Below, one piece after another: positions 8,097 through 15,193 of a stretch of 41,573 bases of DNA. Positions within the stretch are counted from its first letter, which is position 1. Each line of letters begins with the position of its first letter. This DNA comes from an archaeon. Its GTDB lineage: Archaea > EX4484-52 > WAPT01. Under the pieces are notes generated by a model. That model was not told the origin of the DNA. It searched no databases and saw only the letters and a program-made list of their open reading frames with translations. A program made the position numbers and the translations under genes. The stretch covers positions 1 through 41,573 of the forward strand of contig JAPDKB010000006.1 in the NCBI GenBank assembly GCA_029258795.1. Reading direction: 5' to 3'.

Positions 8097-9550
8097 AGGA
8101 CATAAAGAAAGAGGCGATAAGAGGAATAAGGTGGAGTGCACTTTCGATGGTGGTGGGGCTTTTTCTGAGAATGGGTGCCCTTGCTGTTCTTGCAAGGGTT
8201 CTTGACCCTGCAGTTTTTGGTGTAATGAGCATGCTCATGGTTGTTGTAAGCATAATAAAGATTTTTGCAGACATGGGAATGAGCGGTGCATTCATACATT
8301 ATCAGGAGGTAACCCATGAAGAACTGTCAACATTTTTCTGGGTGAACATTATTTCTGGTTTTGTCCTCTGGATTATAAGCTTTGCAATCTCTCCCCTGGT
8401 TGCACTTTACTACCACATGGAATCCTTGAGGTTTTACCTTCCTTTGCTTGGAGTAAGTTTTATACTCTATGCTCCGGGGATTGAGTACAGGGTTCTTTTG
8501 CAGAAGGAACTGAGAATGAAGCCCATTTCTCTTATTGAGATTGCGACCGAGAGCGTAACCTATGCAATGATAATAGTGCTTGCTTTAAGAGGGTTTGGTA
8601 TATTCAGTCTCATTGCAGGGGAACTGTTCCGTGCGTTTTTCCTTTCGCTTCTTCTGTTCCTTTACGGAAAAAGGGAATGGATGCCTTCCTTCACCTTCTT
8701 CCTTCCCTCCATGGGAAGGTTTTTCCGGTTTGGTGCCTATCAGATGGGAGAGAGGACAATAAGGCTTGTGAACCAGAACCTTGACTATCTTATAATTGGT
8801 CGTTATCTTGGTGCAACCCCTCTTGGTTACTATTCTCTTGCATACAATATAATGCTTAAACCCATGCAGAGGGTAAATCCGGTAATAACAAGGGTTGCAT
8901 TTCCTGCACTCTCCAAGTTTCAGGACGACGATGCAACGATAAAAAGGTATTTTTTAAAGATGATAAATCTCATTTCATTTTACAGTTTTCCATTATATGC
9001 ATGCCTCATTGCAGTTGCACATCCTCTTGTTTTAACCCTGTACGGTCCGGGATGGGAACCCACCGCAAGGGTTCTTGTCCCTCTCTCCATGCTTGGAATG
9101 CTCTATGCAATAGGTAATCCAATGGGAAGCCTTCTGCTTGCAAAGGGAAGGGCGGATATTGGCTTCTGGCTCAACTTTTATCAAACCTTCGTGCTTATCT
9201 TCGCACTTAGAGTGGGTTCCTTCTGGGGAATAGAAGGGGTTGCATGGACGCTGTTTTTTTCAACTCTTTTTATTTTCGTTCCCGTTGGTTTCTGGGTGAG
9301 GAAAAAAGTTGTGGGGATGGGTGTCTTTGAGTACATAAAGCAAACCCTATCCCCCCTTACCTTCTCTGTAATATCCTGCCTCATCACATGGGGTGTGGGA
9401 AAATTTCTCTTTTTTTCTTCCCACCCCCTGACCCTGATTGTTCTCCTGGTGGTATTTCTTATCTCCTATTTTGTTCAGGTATTTTCGCTGGAAAGGGAAA
9501 GATTTATGGGATACGTAAAACTGTTCCTTGCTTTCAGAGAGACCTTTTAA
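8093..9550 (+). CDS. Wzx-like lipopolysaccharide/polysaccharide flippase (MOP superfamily)
   Basis: A 485-residue integral membrane protein with about 12-14 hydrophobic segments spread along its length. The N terminus (KKEAIRGIRWSALSMVVGLFLRMG then LARVLDPAVFGVMSMLMVV) and the YLGATPLGYYSLAYNI segment near the middle are typical of Wzx/WzxC-like O-antigen and colanic acid translocases. The start at 8093 overlaps the previous stop as ATGA; in-frame codons upstream lie within the methyltransferase gene and encode no membrane segment. It would move the lipid-linked repeat unit across the inner membrane. No Wzy polymerase is seen here. The gene closes the operon. Confidence 0.87.
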   Translation: MKDIKKEAIRGIRWSALSMVVGLFLRMGALAVLARVLDPAVFGVMSMLMVVVSIIKIFADMGMSGAFIHYQEVTHEELSTFFWVNIISGFVLWIISFAISPLVALYYHMESLRFYLPLLGVSFILYAPGIEYRVLLQKELRMKPISLIEIATESVTYAMIIVLALRGFGIFSLIAGELFRAFFLSLLLFLYGKREWMPSFTFFLPSMGRFFRFGAYQMGERTIRLVNQNLDYLIIGRYLGATPLGYYSLAYNIMLKPMQRVNPVITRVAFPALSKFQDDDATIKRYFLKMINLISFYSFPLYACLIAVAHPLVLTLYGPGWEPTARVLVPLSMLGMLYAIGNPMGSLLLAKGRADIGFWLNFYQTFVLIFALRVGSFWGIEGVAWTLFFSTLFIFVPVGFWVRKKVVGMGVFEYIKQTLSPLTFSVISCLITWGVGKFLFFSSHPLTLIVLLVVFLISYFVQVFSLERERFMGYVKLFLAFRETF

Positions 9551-9648
9551 ACTGGAAGAATTGACATGAATAGAGTTAATATGCACATCCGCATCCGGGA
9601 AGGGATATCCACAGAAGACACAAAATTTTCATGGCTCCCATCTTGTGC

Positions 9649-9677
9649 TTGACATTTTGTTTTCATTCCTTTAAAAT
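9649..9677 (+). promoter_or_regulatory. Promoter of the lyase/hydro-lyase operon
   Basis: TTGACA at 9649-9654, 17-nt spacer, TAAAAT at 9672-9677. The transcript would have a short leader of roughly 17 nt carrying AGGAGGAAAGGG just before the ATG at 9701. Confidence 0.75.
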
Positions 9678-9700
9678 TTCTCAAAAAAAGGAGGAAAGGG

Positions 9701-10591
9701 ATGAAGAAGTCAACGCTTTTGAAGAAGATGATCCTGGAAAGGAAAGGGCTTGTTGTTCCAGGAGCCCATGATTGTATATCTGCAAAACTCATTGAAAAGG
9801 CAGGATTCAAGGCACTCCAGGTAAGCGGGTTTGGTCTTTCAGCAACCTACCTCGGAAAGCCTGATGTTGGATTGCTTACCTTCACAGAGGTCCTCTGGTT
9901 CACAAAGAACATAGTTGATGCAGTGGATATTCCTGTCATGGCGGATGGGGATACAGGATATGGAAATGCACTCAACGCAAGAAGGACCATTGAGGAATTC
10001 ATAAAAATAGGTGCCGCTGGAATGAACATTGAGGACCAGGTATTCCCAAAACGCTGCGGGCATCTTGAAGGAAAACAGATAATCCCCATGGAGGAAATGG
10101 TTCTGAAAATAGAGGCAATAAAGGAGGTGAGGGACAGGCTTGACCCCGACTTTGTTATAAACGCAAGAACGGATGCAATTGCAGTTGCAGGGATAGATGA
10201 GGCAATAAAGAGGGGAAATGCATATGCAAAGGCAGGTGCAGACCTCATATTCGTTGAGGCGCCAAGAAGCGTTGAGGAGATAAGAAGGGCAGTCAAGGAG
10301 ATAGATGCCCCGGTGAGCATTAATCTTTTTGATGCGGTGAAGGGAGGGAAAACTCCGCTTGTTGCAATAGAAGAGTTGAGGGATATGGGGGTTGCCAGAA
10401 TAAGTATCCCCGTTGGTCCTCTCTTTGCATCCGTTAAAGGGCTTATGAACTATCTTGATGCGATAAAAGGAGACAAACTCGCAGAGGGAAGGTTTGACCT
10501 GGTTATTGACTTTGACGAGTTCAAGAAACTCGTTGGATTTCCCGAGTACAGGGAACTTGAAAGAAAATACCTTCCAAAGTTTGTGGAGTGA
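9701..10591 (+). CDS. PEP mutase/isocitrate lyase superfamily lyase (methylisocitrate or 2,3-dimethylmalate lyase type)
   Basis: A 296-residue TIM-barrel protein. Motifs in order: VPGAHDCISAKL, SGFGLSATYLGKPDVGLLT, ADGDTGYG (metal-binding Asp82/Asp84), MNIEDQ (Glu111-Asp112) and KRCGH (117-121) with catalytic Cys119, then INARTDA. The KRCGH cysteine marks a C-C bond lyase rather than a PEP phosphonomutase. Family members cleave 2-methylisocitrate or 2,3-dimethylmalate to pyruvate plus succinate or propionate, in the cytoplasm. The next two genes are the two subunits of an aconitase-type hydro-lyase that could supply or consume the hydroxy-diacid. No methylcitrate synthase is present. The substrate is unresolved. 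Confidence 0.85.
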   Translation: MKKSTLLKKMILERKGLVVPGAHDCISAKLIEKAGFKALQVSGFGLSATYLGKPDVGLLTFTEVLWFTKNIVDAVDIPVMADGDTGYGNALNARRTIEEFIKIGAAGMNIEDQVFPKRCGHLEGKQIIPMEEMVLKIEAIKEVRDRLDPDFVINARTDAIAVAGIDEAIKRGNAYAKAGADLIFVEAPRSVEEIRRAVKEIDAPVSINLFDAVKGGKTPLVAIEELRDMGVARISIPVGPLFASVKGLMNYLDAIKGDKLAEGRFDLVIDFDEFKKLVGFPEYRELERKYLPKFVE

Positions 10592-10594
10592 ACC

Positions 10595-11854
10595 ATGACC
10601 ATAGCAGAAAAAATCCTTGCAAAGGCATCGGGTAAAAAGGAGGTAAATCCCGGAGAGATAGTGATTGCGAAGGTTGATGTTGCAATGTCCCATGAAAACG
10701 GGAGGATGGTGAAGAAGGCGTTTGAGAAGATAGGGATAAAGAAGGTTTGGGACCCTGAAAAGATAGTGATAATATTTGACCATCGTATTCCCGCAGAGTC
10801 CGAAAAGACCGCAAACCTTCACAAGGAAATGAGGGAGTTCGTGCGGGAGCAGGGAATAGTGAACTTCTTTGATATAAACACCGGAATATGCCATCAGGTT
10901 CTTGCGGAAAAGGGATTTTCAAGACCGGGAATAGTCCTCATAGGAACAGACTCCCACACCACAACCGCCGGAGCATTTGGGGCATTTTCAACGGGTGTTG
11001 GTGCAACGGATATGGCGGGTGTTTGGGCAACGGGGGAGATATGGCTCAGGGTTCCTTCAACCATAAAGATAGTGATAAATGGAAAACTCCCCCCGGGTGT
11101 CTCTGCAAAGGATGTTATTCTTTACATAATAGGGCAGAAGGGAATAGATGGGGCGGATTACCGCTCGGTGGAATTCCATGGGGAAACCGTGCGTGAGATG
11201 AGTATAGCATCAAGGATGGTTCTCTCCAACCTCTCCATGGAGATGGGGGCAAAGGTCGCCTTTGTTCCTCCTGACGAAAAGACCCTTGAATACGTGAAGG
11301 CAAGGACCCGGTATCCATACGAGGTTGTATTGCCCGATGAGGATGCGGAGTATGAGGATGTCTGGGAGTTTGATGTTTCAAACCTCTCTCCCCAGATTGC
11401 ATGTCCTCATACGGTTGACAATGTGAAGCCTATTGAGGAGGTTGAGGGAATAGAGGTTCATCAGGCAGTTATCGGCTCATGTACCAATGGAAGACTTGAG
11501 GATTTGAGAGTTGCGGCTGAGATACTTAAGGGAAGAAAGGTTCATAAAAATACAAGATTGCTTGTCATTCCTGCATCATGGGAGATATATAAACAGGCAA
11601 TGAAAGAAGGAATACTTGAAGTACTGATAGATGCGGGTGCGGTTATCCTCAATCCCGGATGTGGTCCATGCGTGGGTGCGCATGAGGGAATCCTCGGGAA
11701 GGGAGAGGTTGCAATCTCCTCAACAAACAGGAACTTCAGGGGAAGGATGGGAAGTCCTGAGTCCCTCATCTACCTGGGTTCACCCGCAACCGTTGCCGCA
11801 TCCGCAGTTGAGGGCAAAATAACAGACCCAAGGAAATACCTTGGAGGTAAGTGA
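10595..11854 (+). CDS. Aconitase-family hydro-lyase large subunit (LeuC/HacA/DmdA type)
   Basis: A 419-residue protein of the short two-subunit type. It has IIFDHRIPAES, LIGTDSHTTTAGAFGAFSTGVGATD, the [4Fe-4S] ligands Cys296 (GSCTNG), Cys356 and Cys359 (GCGPC) and the terminal NRNFRGRMGSP. Length and motifs fit the isopropylmalate/homoaconitate/dimethylmaleate hydratase group. It starts 3 bases after the lyase gene with GGAG upstream, and its stop overlaps the small subunit start. Candidates are 3-isopropylmalate or citramalate isomerase, homoaconitase, or dimethylmaleate hydratase; the neighbouring Cys-dependent lyase makes the last attractive, but this is inference. Confidence 0.88.
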   Translation: MTIAEKILAKASGKKEVNPGEIVIAKVDVAMSHENGRMVKKAFEKIGIKKVWDPEKIVIIFDHRIPAESEKTANLHKEMREFVREQGIVNFFDINTGICHQVLAEKGFSRPGIVLIGTDSHTTTAGAFGAFSTGVGATDMAGVWATGEIWLRVPSTIKIVINGKLPPGVSAKDVILYIIGQKGIDGADYRSVEFHGETVREMSIASRMVLSNLSMEMGAKVAFVPPDEKTLEYVKARTRYPYEVVLPDEDAEYEDVWEFDVSNLSPQIACPHTVDNVKPIEEVEGIEVHQAVIGSCTNGRLEDLRVAAEILKGRKVHKNTRLLVIPASWEIYKQAMKEGILEVLIDAGAVILNPGCGPCVGAHEGILGKGEVAISSTNRNFRGRMGSPESLIYLGSPATVAASAVEGKITDPRKYLGGK

Positions 11855-12360
11855 TGGAAAAGATAAGAGGAAGGGTATGGAAGTTTGGGGATAAGATAGA
11901 CACCGATGTTATATATCCTGGAAGATATTTAAAGATAACGGACCCGGAGGAGACTGCAAAGCACTGCTTTGAAACGGTCTATCCCTGGTTCATGGAGAAG
12001 GCAAAGCCCGGAGACATAATCGTTGCCGGGAAGTTCTTTGGATGCGGTTCATCAAGGGAACAGGCAGCAACGTGCCTCAAATACTTTGGAATTGGTGCAA
12101 TAGTTGCAGAGTCTTTCGCAAGGATATACTACCGGAATGCCATAAACCTGGGGCTTCCAATAGTTGTATGCCCTGGAATAACACGGCATGTTGAAGAAGG
12201 AGATATAATAGAGATAGACATGGAAAAAGGAGTGATAAAGAACGAGAGGACAGGAGAGGAGATAACCTTTACACCGCTTCCTGACTTCGTTCTTGACATC
12301 TTCAGAAAAGGAGGACTCATACCGTACCTGAGGGAGAAACTCGTTGATAAAACCCCTTGA
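11854..12360 (+). CDS. Aconitase-family hydro-lyase small subunit (LeuD/HacB/DmdB type)
   Basis: A 168-residue swivel-domain protein: DKIDTDVIYPGRYLKITDP near the N terminus, then FFGCGSSREQAATCLKYFG and AESFARIYYRNAINLGLP. The start at 11854 (TGATG overlap with the large subunit) has GGAGG 6 nt upstream; a GTG at 11851 is too close. The loop YLKI (about residues 27-30) sits where the substrate-recognition loop of archaeal-type isopropylmalate isomerase and homoaconitase is found (homoaconitase has a basic YLRT there). The Lys here may contact an extra carboxylate. The TTGA of its stop region forms part of the next promoter. Confidence 0.87.
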   Translation: MEKIRGRVWKFGDKIDTDVIYPGRYLKITDPEETAKHCFETVYPWFMEKAKPGDIIVAGKFFGCGSSREQAATCLKYFGIGAIVAESFARIYYRNAINLGLPIVVCPGITRHVEEGDIIEIDMEKGVIKNERTGEEITFTPLPDFVLDIFRKGGLIPYLREKLVDKTP

Positions 12361-12385
12361 CAAATGAAGACTTATGTGCTATATT
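12357..12385 (+). promoter_or_regulatory. Promoter of the pil operon
   Basis: TTGACA at 12357-12362 overlaps the stop codon of the preceding gene; 17-nt spacer; TATATT at 12380-12385. The leader of about 25 nt carries GGAAGGGGGAAG before the ATG at 12417. Confidence 0.8.
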
Positions 12386-12416
12386 TAAAGTAAATCTTTA
12401 AAATGGAAGGGGGAAG

Positions 12417-13454
12417 ATGTTTGGTAAAAGAAAAAGAACAAGTGTAGGTATTGATGTTGGCAGTTCCCTCATAAAGGTTGTGGAGCTGGAGGGTATACCG
12501 AAAAATCCGAAAATAGTCAGGTTTGGAATGACGTCCCTTCCCTCTCATGCGATAGTGGATGGGGATATAATGGACAGAGAGGCTGTTATAGATGCGATAA
12601 AGTCCCTCATTGAGAGTCTTGGGATTGAGGAAACCGAGGTGGTGAGTGCAGTTCCAGGAAGAGGGGTTATAGTCAAGAAAATACAGATGGACAGGATGAA
12701 GGAGAGTGAGGCAGAGGAGCAGATAAAGTGGGTTGCCGAGCAGTACATTTCATTTCCGATAGATGAGGTTGTTATAGACTTTGAGATACTCAATCCCGAG
12801 GTTGGAGAGGACCAGATGGAGGTTCTGCTTGTTGCGGCAAAGAAGGAGATGGTTGAGGGGAGGCTTTCTCTTTTGAGAGAGGCAGGACTTGAGCCTATAA
12901 TTCTTGATGTTCCCGCATTCGCCATTCAGAATGTGTATGAGTTCAACTACGAACCCGACCCTCAGGAGCTCATAGGAATGATTCATGTTGGGGCACAGTT
13001 TACAAACATAACCTTCATTCAGGGTCCTGTGAATCACTTTACAAGGGACATCCCCACTTCTTTAACCACCCTCTCCCAGAATTTGCAGCGCGAACTTGGT
13101 CTTCCCTCTGAGGAAACATTTGCTCTTATAAGGGGAGAGGGACTTGAGAATGTTGACCAGGCCTCCTTTAAGATGGCGGTGAACAACTTTTTTGAGGATA
13201 TAGCCGTGGGAATAGAAAGGGTTCTTCCCTATCTTCCGGAAGGGGTTGAAAGGGTTCAGCGTATTGTCCTGAGTGGAGGAGGAGCACTGTTACCAGAATT
13301 ACCTGAGTTCCTTAAAGAGAGGTTTGGTGCAGAGGTAGAAATTCTTGATCCTTTCAAAAAGATAGAATACGAGGAGGGAATCTTCGAGACCGAACCTGCA
13401 AAGATAGCCCCCATAGCCGCCCTTTCCATAGGACTTGCCATAAGGGGGGAGTAA
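12417..13454 (+). CDS. pilM: Type IV pilus assembly protein PilM
   Basis: A 345-residue actin-like ATPase. The phosphate-1 motif is SVGIDVGSSLIKVVEL near residue 8, and the C-terminal adenosine motif region is RIVLSGGGALLPELPEFL. The middle has AVPGRGVIVKKIQMDRM and the EQIKWVAEQYISFPIDEV segment characteristic of PilM. PilM sits on the cytoplasmic side and binds the N-terminal INLIP peptide of PilN, found in the next gene. Length is typical and the pilN ATG follows the stop directly. With pilNOPQ it forms the alignment complex of type IV pili; pilin and motor ATPase genes are elsewhere. Confidence 0.92.
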   Translation: MFGKRKRTSVGIDVGSSLIKVVELEGIPKNPKIVRFGMTSLPSHAIVDGDIMDREAVIDAIKSLIESLGIEETEVVSAVPGRGVIVKKIQMDRMKESEAEEQIKWVAEQYISFPIDEVVIDFEILNPEVGEDQMEVLLVAAKKEMVEGRLSLLREAGLEPIILDVPAFAIQNVYEFNYEPDPQELIGMIHVGAQFTNITFIQGPVNHFTRDIPTSLTTLSQNLQRELGLPSEETFALIRGEGLENVDQASFKMAVNNFFEDIAVGIERVLPYLPEGVERVQRIVLSGGGALLPELPEFLKERFGAEVEILDPFKKIEYEEGIFETEPAKIAPIAALSIGLAIRGE

Positions 13455-14066
13455 ATGGTAAGAATAAACCTCATACCAAAGGAAGAAAGGGTAAAGAGGG
13501 TAAAGAAAAGGGTTCCCACCCGGCGAAAGGTGGCAATTCCTGCGGGGATTGATGTATATGCCGGTATAGGTTTTGTAATCATTACCCTTATTATCGCAAT
13601 AGTAGGTCATGCCAGGTTAACCAGAAAGATAACAGACCTCAATAATAAAATCGCAGCGGCAAAGGAAGAGCTGAAGAAACTGAAAAAGGAAGTGCAGCTT
13701 GTAAACAATCTCACGAAGGAAAGGGAGAAGCTCATGGTGCTTGTGGATATGGTGAAGGAACTCAACAAAGAAAGGGCTCTGAGATTTTATTTCCTTCAGG
13801 AAATGTTAAGGATATTGCCTGAGTACGTATGGCTTACATCTCTTAACGAAAAGGAACGTTCAGTGAGCCTTTCCGGAATCACATTTTCCAACCTGATAGT
13901 TGCCGATTTTATGGAGCGGATGATGAAGTCTCCCTATTTTCAGGATGTGGAGCTCATTGAGTTGAAAAAAACAGAGATAGAAGGGCATGAGGTCACGAAC
14001 TTTACAATAACTGCAAAGCTTGTATTCCCGGGAATCAGAAAGGAGGAGCATGATGGCAAAACCTGA
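13455..14066 (+). CDS. pilN: Type IV pilus assembly protein PilN
   Basis: A 203-residue protein with the PilM-binding motif INLIPKEER at residues 4-12, a basic stretch, one membrane segment (about 34-54, AGIGFVIITLIIAIVGHA), then a coiled coil (LNNKIAAAKEELKKLKKEV) and a ferredoxin-like periplasmic domain. This is the standard PilN architecture. The ATG is immediately after the pilM stop. It bridges cytoplasmic PilM and periplasmic PilO. It overlaps pilO by 14 bases. Confidence 0.9.
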   Translation: MVRINLIPKEERVKRVKKRVPTRRKVAIPAGIDVYAGIGFVIITLIIAIVGHARLTRKITDLNNKIAAAKEELKKLKKEVQLVNNLTKEREKLMVLVDMVKELNKERALRFYFLQEMLRILPEYVWLTSLNEKERSVSLSGITFSNLIVADFMERMMKSPYFQDVELIELKKTEIEGHEVTNFTITAKLVFPGIRKEEHDGKT

Positions 14067-14640
14067 TATATCCAGAAACCTTCTTATCCTTATAGGTGTG
14101 GGGGTGATTATTCTCGTGGGATATTACTTTATGGACCATTCAAAGAAAAAGAAGGAAATAAAGAGACTTGAAAAAATACACAGTGCATATGCGGAGTCCT
14201 TAAGGGTTGCAAGAGAAACTGCAGCAAGGCTTGAGGAGGTTCAGAGACAGTATGAGATTGTAAAACTCCAGCATCGGAAGGCACAGGAGATGCTGCCAAA
14301 GGAGGAGAATATACCCGATGTTCTGAGGTCCCTTACCAGGGTTGGGGCTGCATCTGGTGTTAATTTTCTTCTTTTCAAAAAGGAGCAGAAGGAATCAAAG
14401 GGAAAGTATGCGGTCATTCCCATCTCCATACAGGTTTCCGGTTCTTATCATGAGATAGCAAGGTTTCTTGCAGCTATAAACAATCTTCCCAGGATTGTAA
14501 ATGTTGAGAATCTCACCCTGGCTCCTGGAAGAGAGGGAGGGGTTACCGCCTCCTTCCTTGCAAAAACATACATTGCAACGGAGGTTACCGGTGAGAAGAA
14601 ACCCAAAAAGAAGAAGAAAAAGAAAAGGAAGAAGGGTTAG
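14053..14640 (+). CDS. pilO: Type IV pilus assembly protein PilO with a poly-Lys tail
   Basis: A 195-residue bitopic protein: membrane segment at about residues 8-26 (LLILIGVGVIILVGYYFM), coiled coil to about residue 80, then a periplasmic ferredoxin-like domain containing the PilO-type VSGSYHEIARFLAAINNLPRI. Two adjacent ATGs exist; 14053 is 6 nt from GGAGG and 14050 only 3 nt. The C terminus is an extreme basic tail (KKPKKKKKKKRKKG). The same bases, read in another frame, encode the basic signal-peptide region of PilP. PilO pairs with PilN in the alignment subcomplex. Confidence 0.88.
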   Translation: MAKPDISRNLLILIGVGVIILVGYYFMDHSKKKKEIKRLEKIHSAYAESLRVARETAARLEEVQRQYEIVKLQHRKAQEMLPKEENIPDVLRSLTRVGAASGVNFLLFKKEQKESKGKYAVIPISIQVSGSYHEIARFLAAINNLPRIVNVENLTLAPGREGGVTASFLAKTYIATEVTGEKKPKKKKKKKRKKG

Positions 14641-15193
14641 TATTTTGCTTCTCCCTCTTTTGGGGTTGCTGGTGGGCTGCGGGAATGGTGGAAAGGGGGA
14701 GAAGGTCATGGAACGCATAATCAAGGGGTTTTCTCCAACCGTTGCAGCAGAGGAAAAAGTGGGGGTGAAGGCAGAGGTTGCAGCTGTTGCAAATCCAGGA
14801 AAGAAAAAAGGTAAAAAGGAAGAGAAAAAGGAGGAGGTCCCACTGGATACCCTTGATATTGAAAGGGCTCTTCTCTGGGAGAAGGTTAGCTATAATTCTT
14901 ACGGGAAGAGGGACCCGTTTGAGCCTTTGATAAAGCCGGGTAAGGAGGAGGTTCAGACCGGGCTCAATCTTGAAGGCGCAAAACTCATAGGAATTCTGTG
15001 GGGTTCAAAAGGATATCTTGCTCTTGTAAAAGACAGGGGTGGAAAAGGATACGTTCTGAGAGAAGGGGATAAAATTCAGGGTGGATGGGTTTCCAGGATA
15101 ACCTCAAATTCCGTCACCTTTGTGGTCGTTCAGTTTGGAATAAGGTCAGAGGTAACCCTGAAATTAAAAGAAAAAGGTGAGGTGTCCCGATGA
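14591..15193 (+). CDS. pilP: Type IV pilus lipoprotein PilP
   Basis: A 200-residue protein. I place the start at GTG 14591, inside pilO, because GGAGG lies exactly 6 nt upstream (14580-14584). This start gives a complete lipoprotein signal peptide: basic n-region (RRNPKRRRKRKGRR), hydrophobic core SILLLPLLGLL and lipobox LVGC with the lipidated Cys30. Starting at the TTG at 14645 would leave no basic region. The mature part has a Lys/Glu linker and the PilP signature YGKRDPFEPLIKP, followed by a small beta domain (AKLIGILWG.KGYLALVK, GYVLREGDKI). PilP connects PilNO to the PilQ secretin. The 50-base overlap with pilO is unusual. Confidence 0.87.
   Translation: MRRNPKRRRKRKGRRVSILLLPLLGLLVGCGNGGKGEKVMERIIKGFSPTVAAEEKVGVKAEVAAVANPGKKKGKKEEKKEEVPLDTLDIERALLWEKVSYNSYGKRDPFEPLIKPGKEEVQTGLNLEGAKLIGILWGSKGYLALVKDRGGKGYVLREGDKIQGGWVSRITSNSVTFVVVQFGIRSEVTLKLKEKGEVSR

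Noticed and set aside
9561-9652. A second TTGACA (9561-9566) and a 23-codon frame (9581-9652) before the lyase gene
   Set aside because: No -10 box at suitable spacing, no Shine-Dalgarno, and the frame overlaps the real promoter at 9649.
9839-10894. Long minus-strand open frame of 351 codons across the lyase and hydro-lyase genes
   Set aside because: Antisense to two well-supported enzymes, spans their junction and has no recognisable motif.
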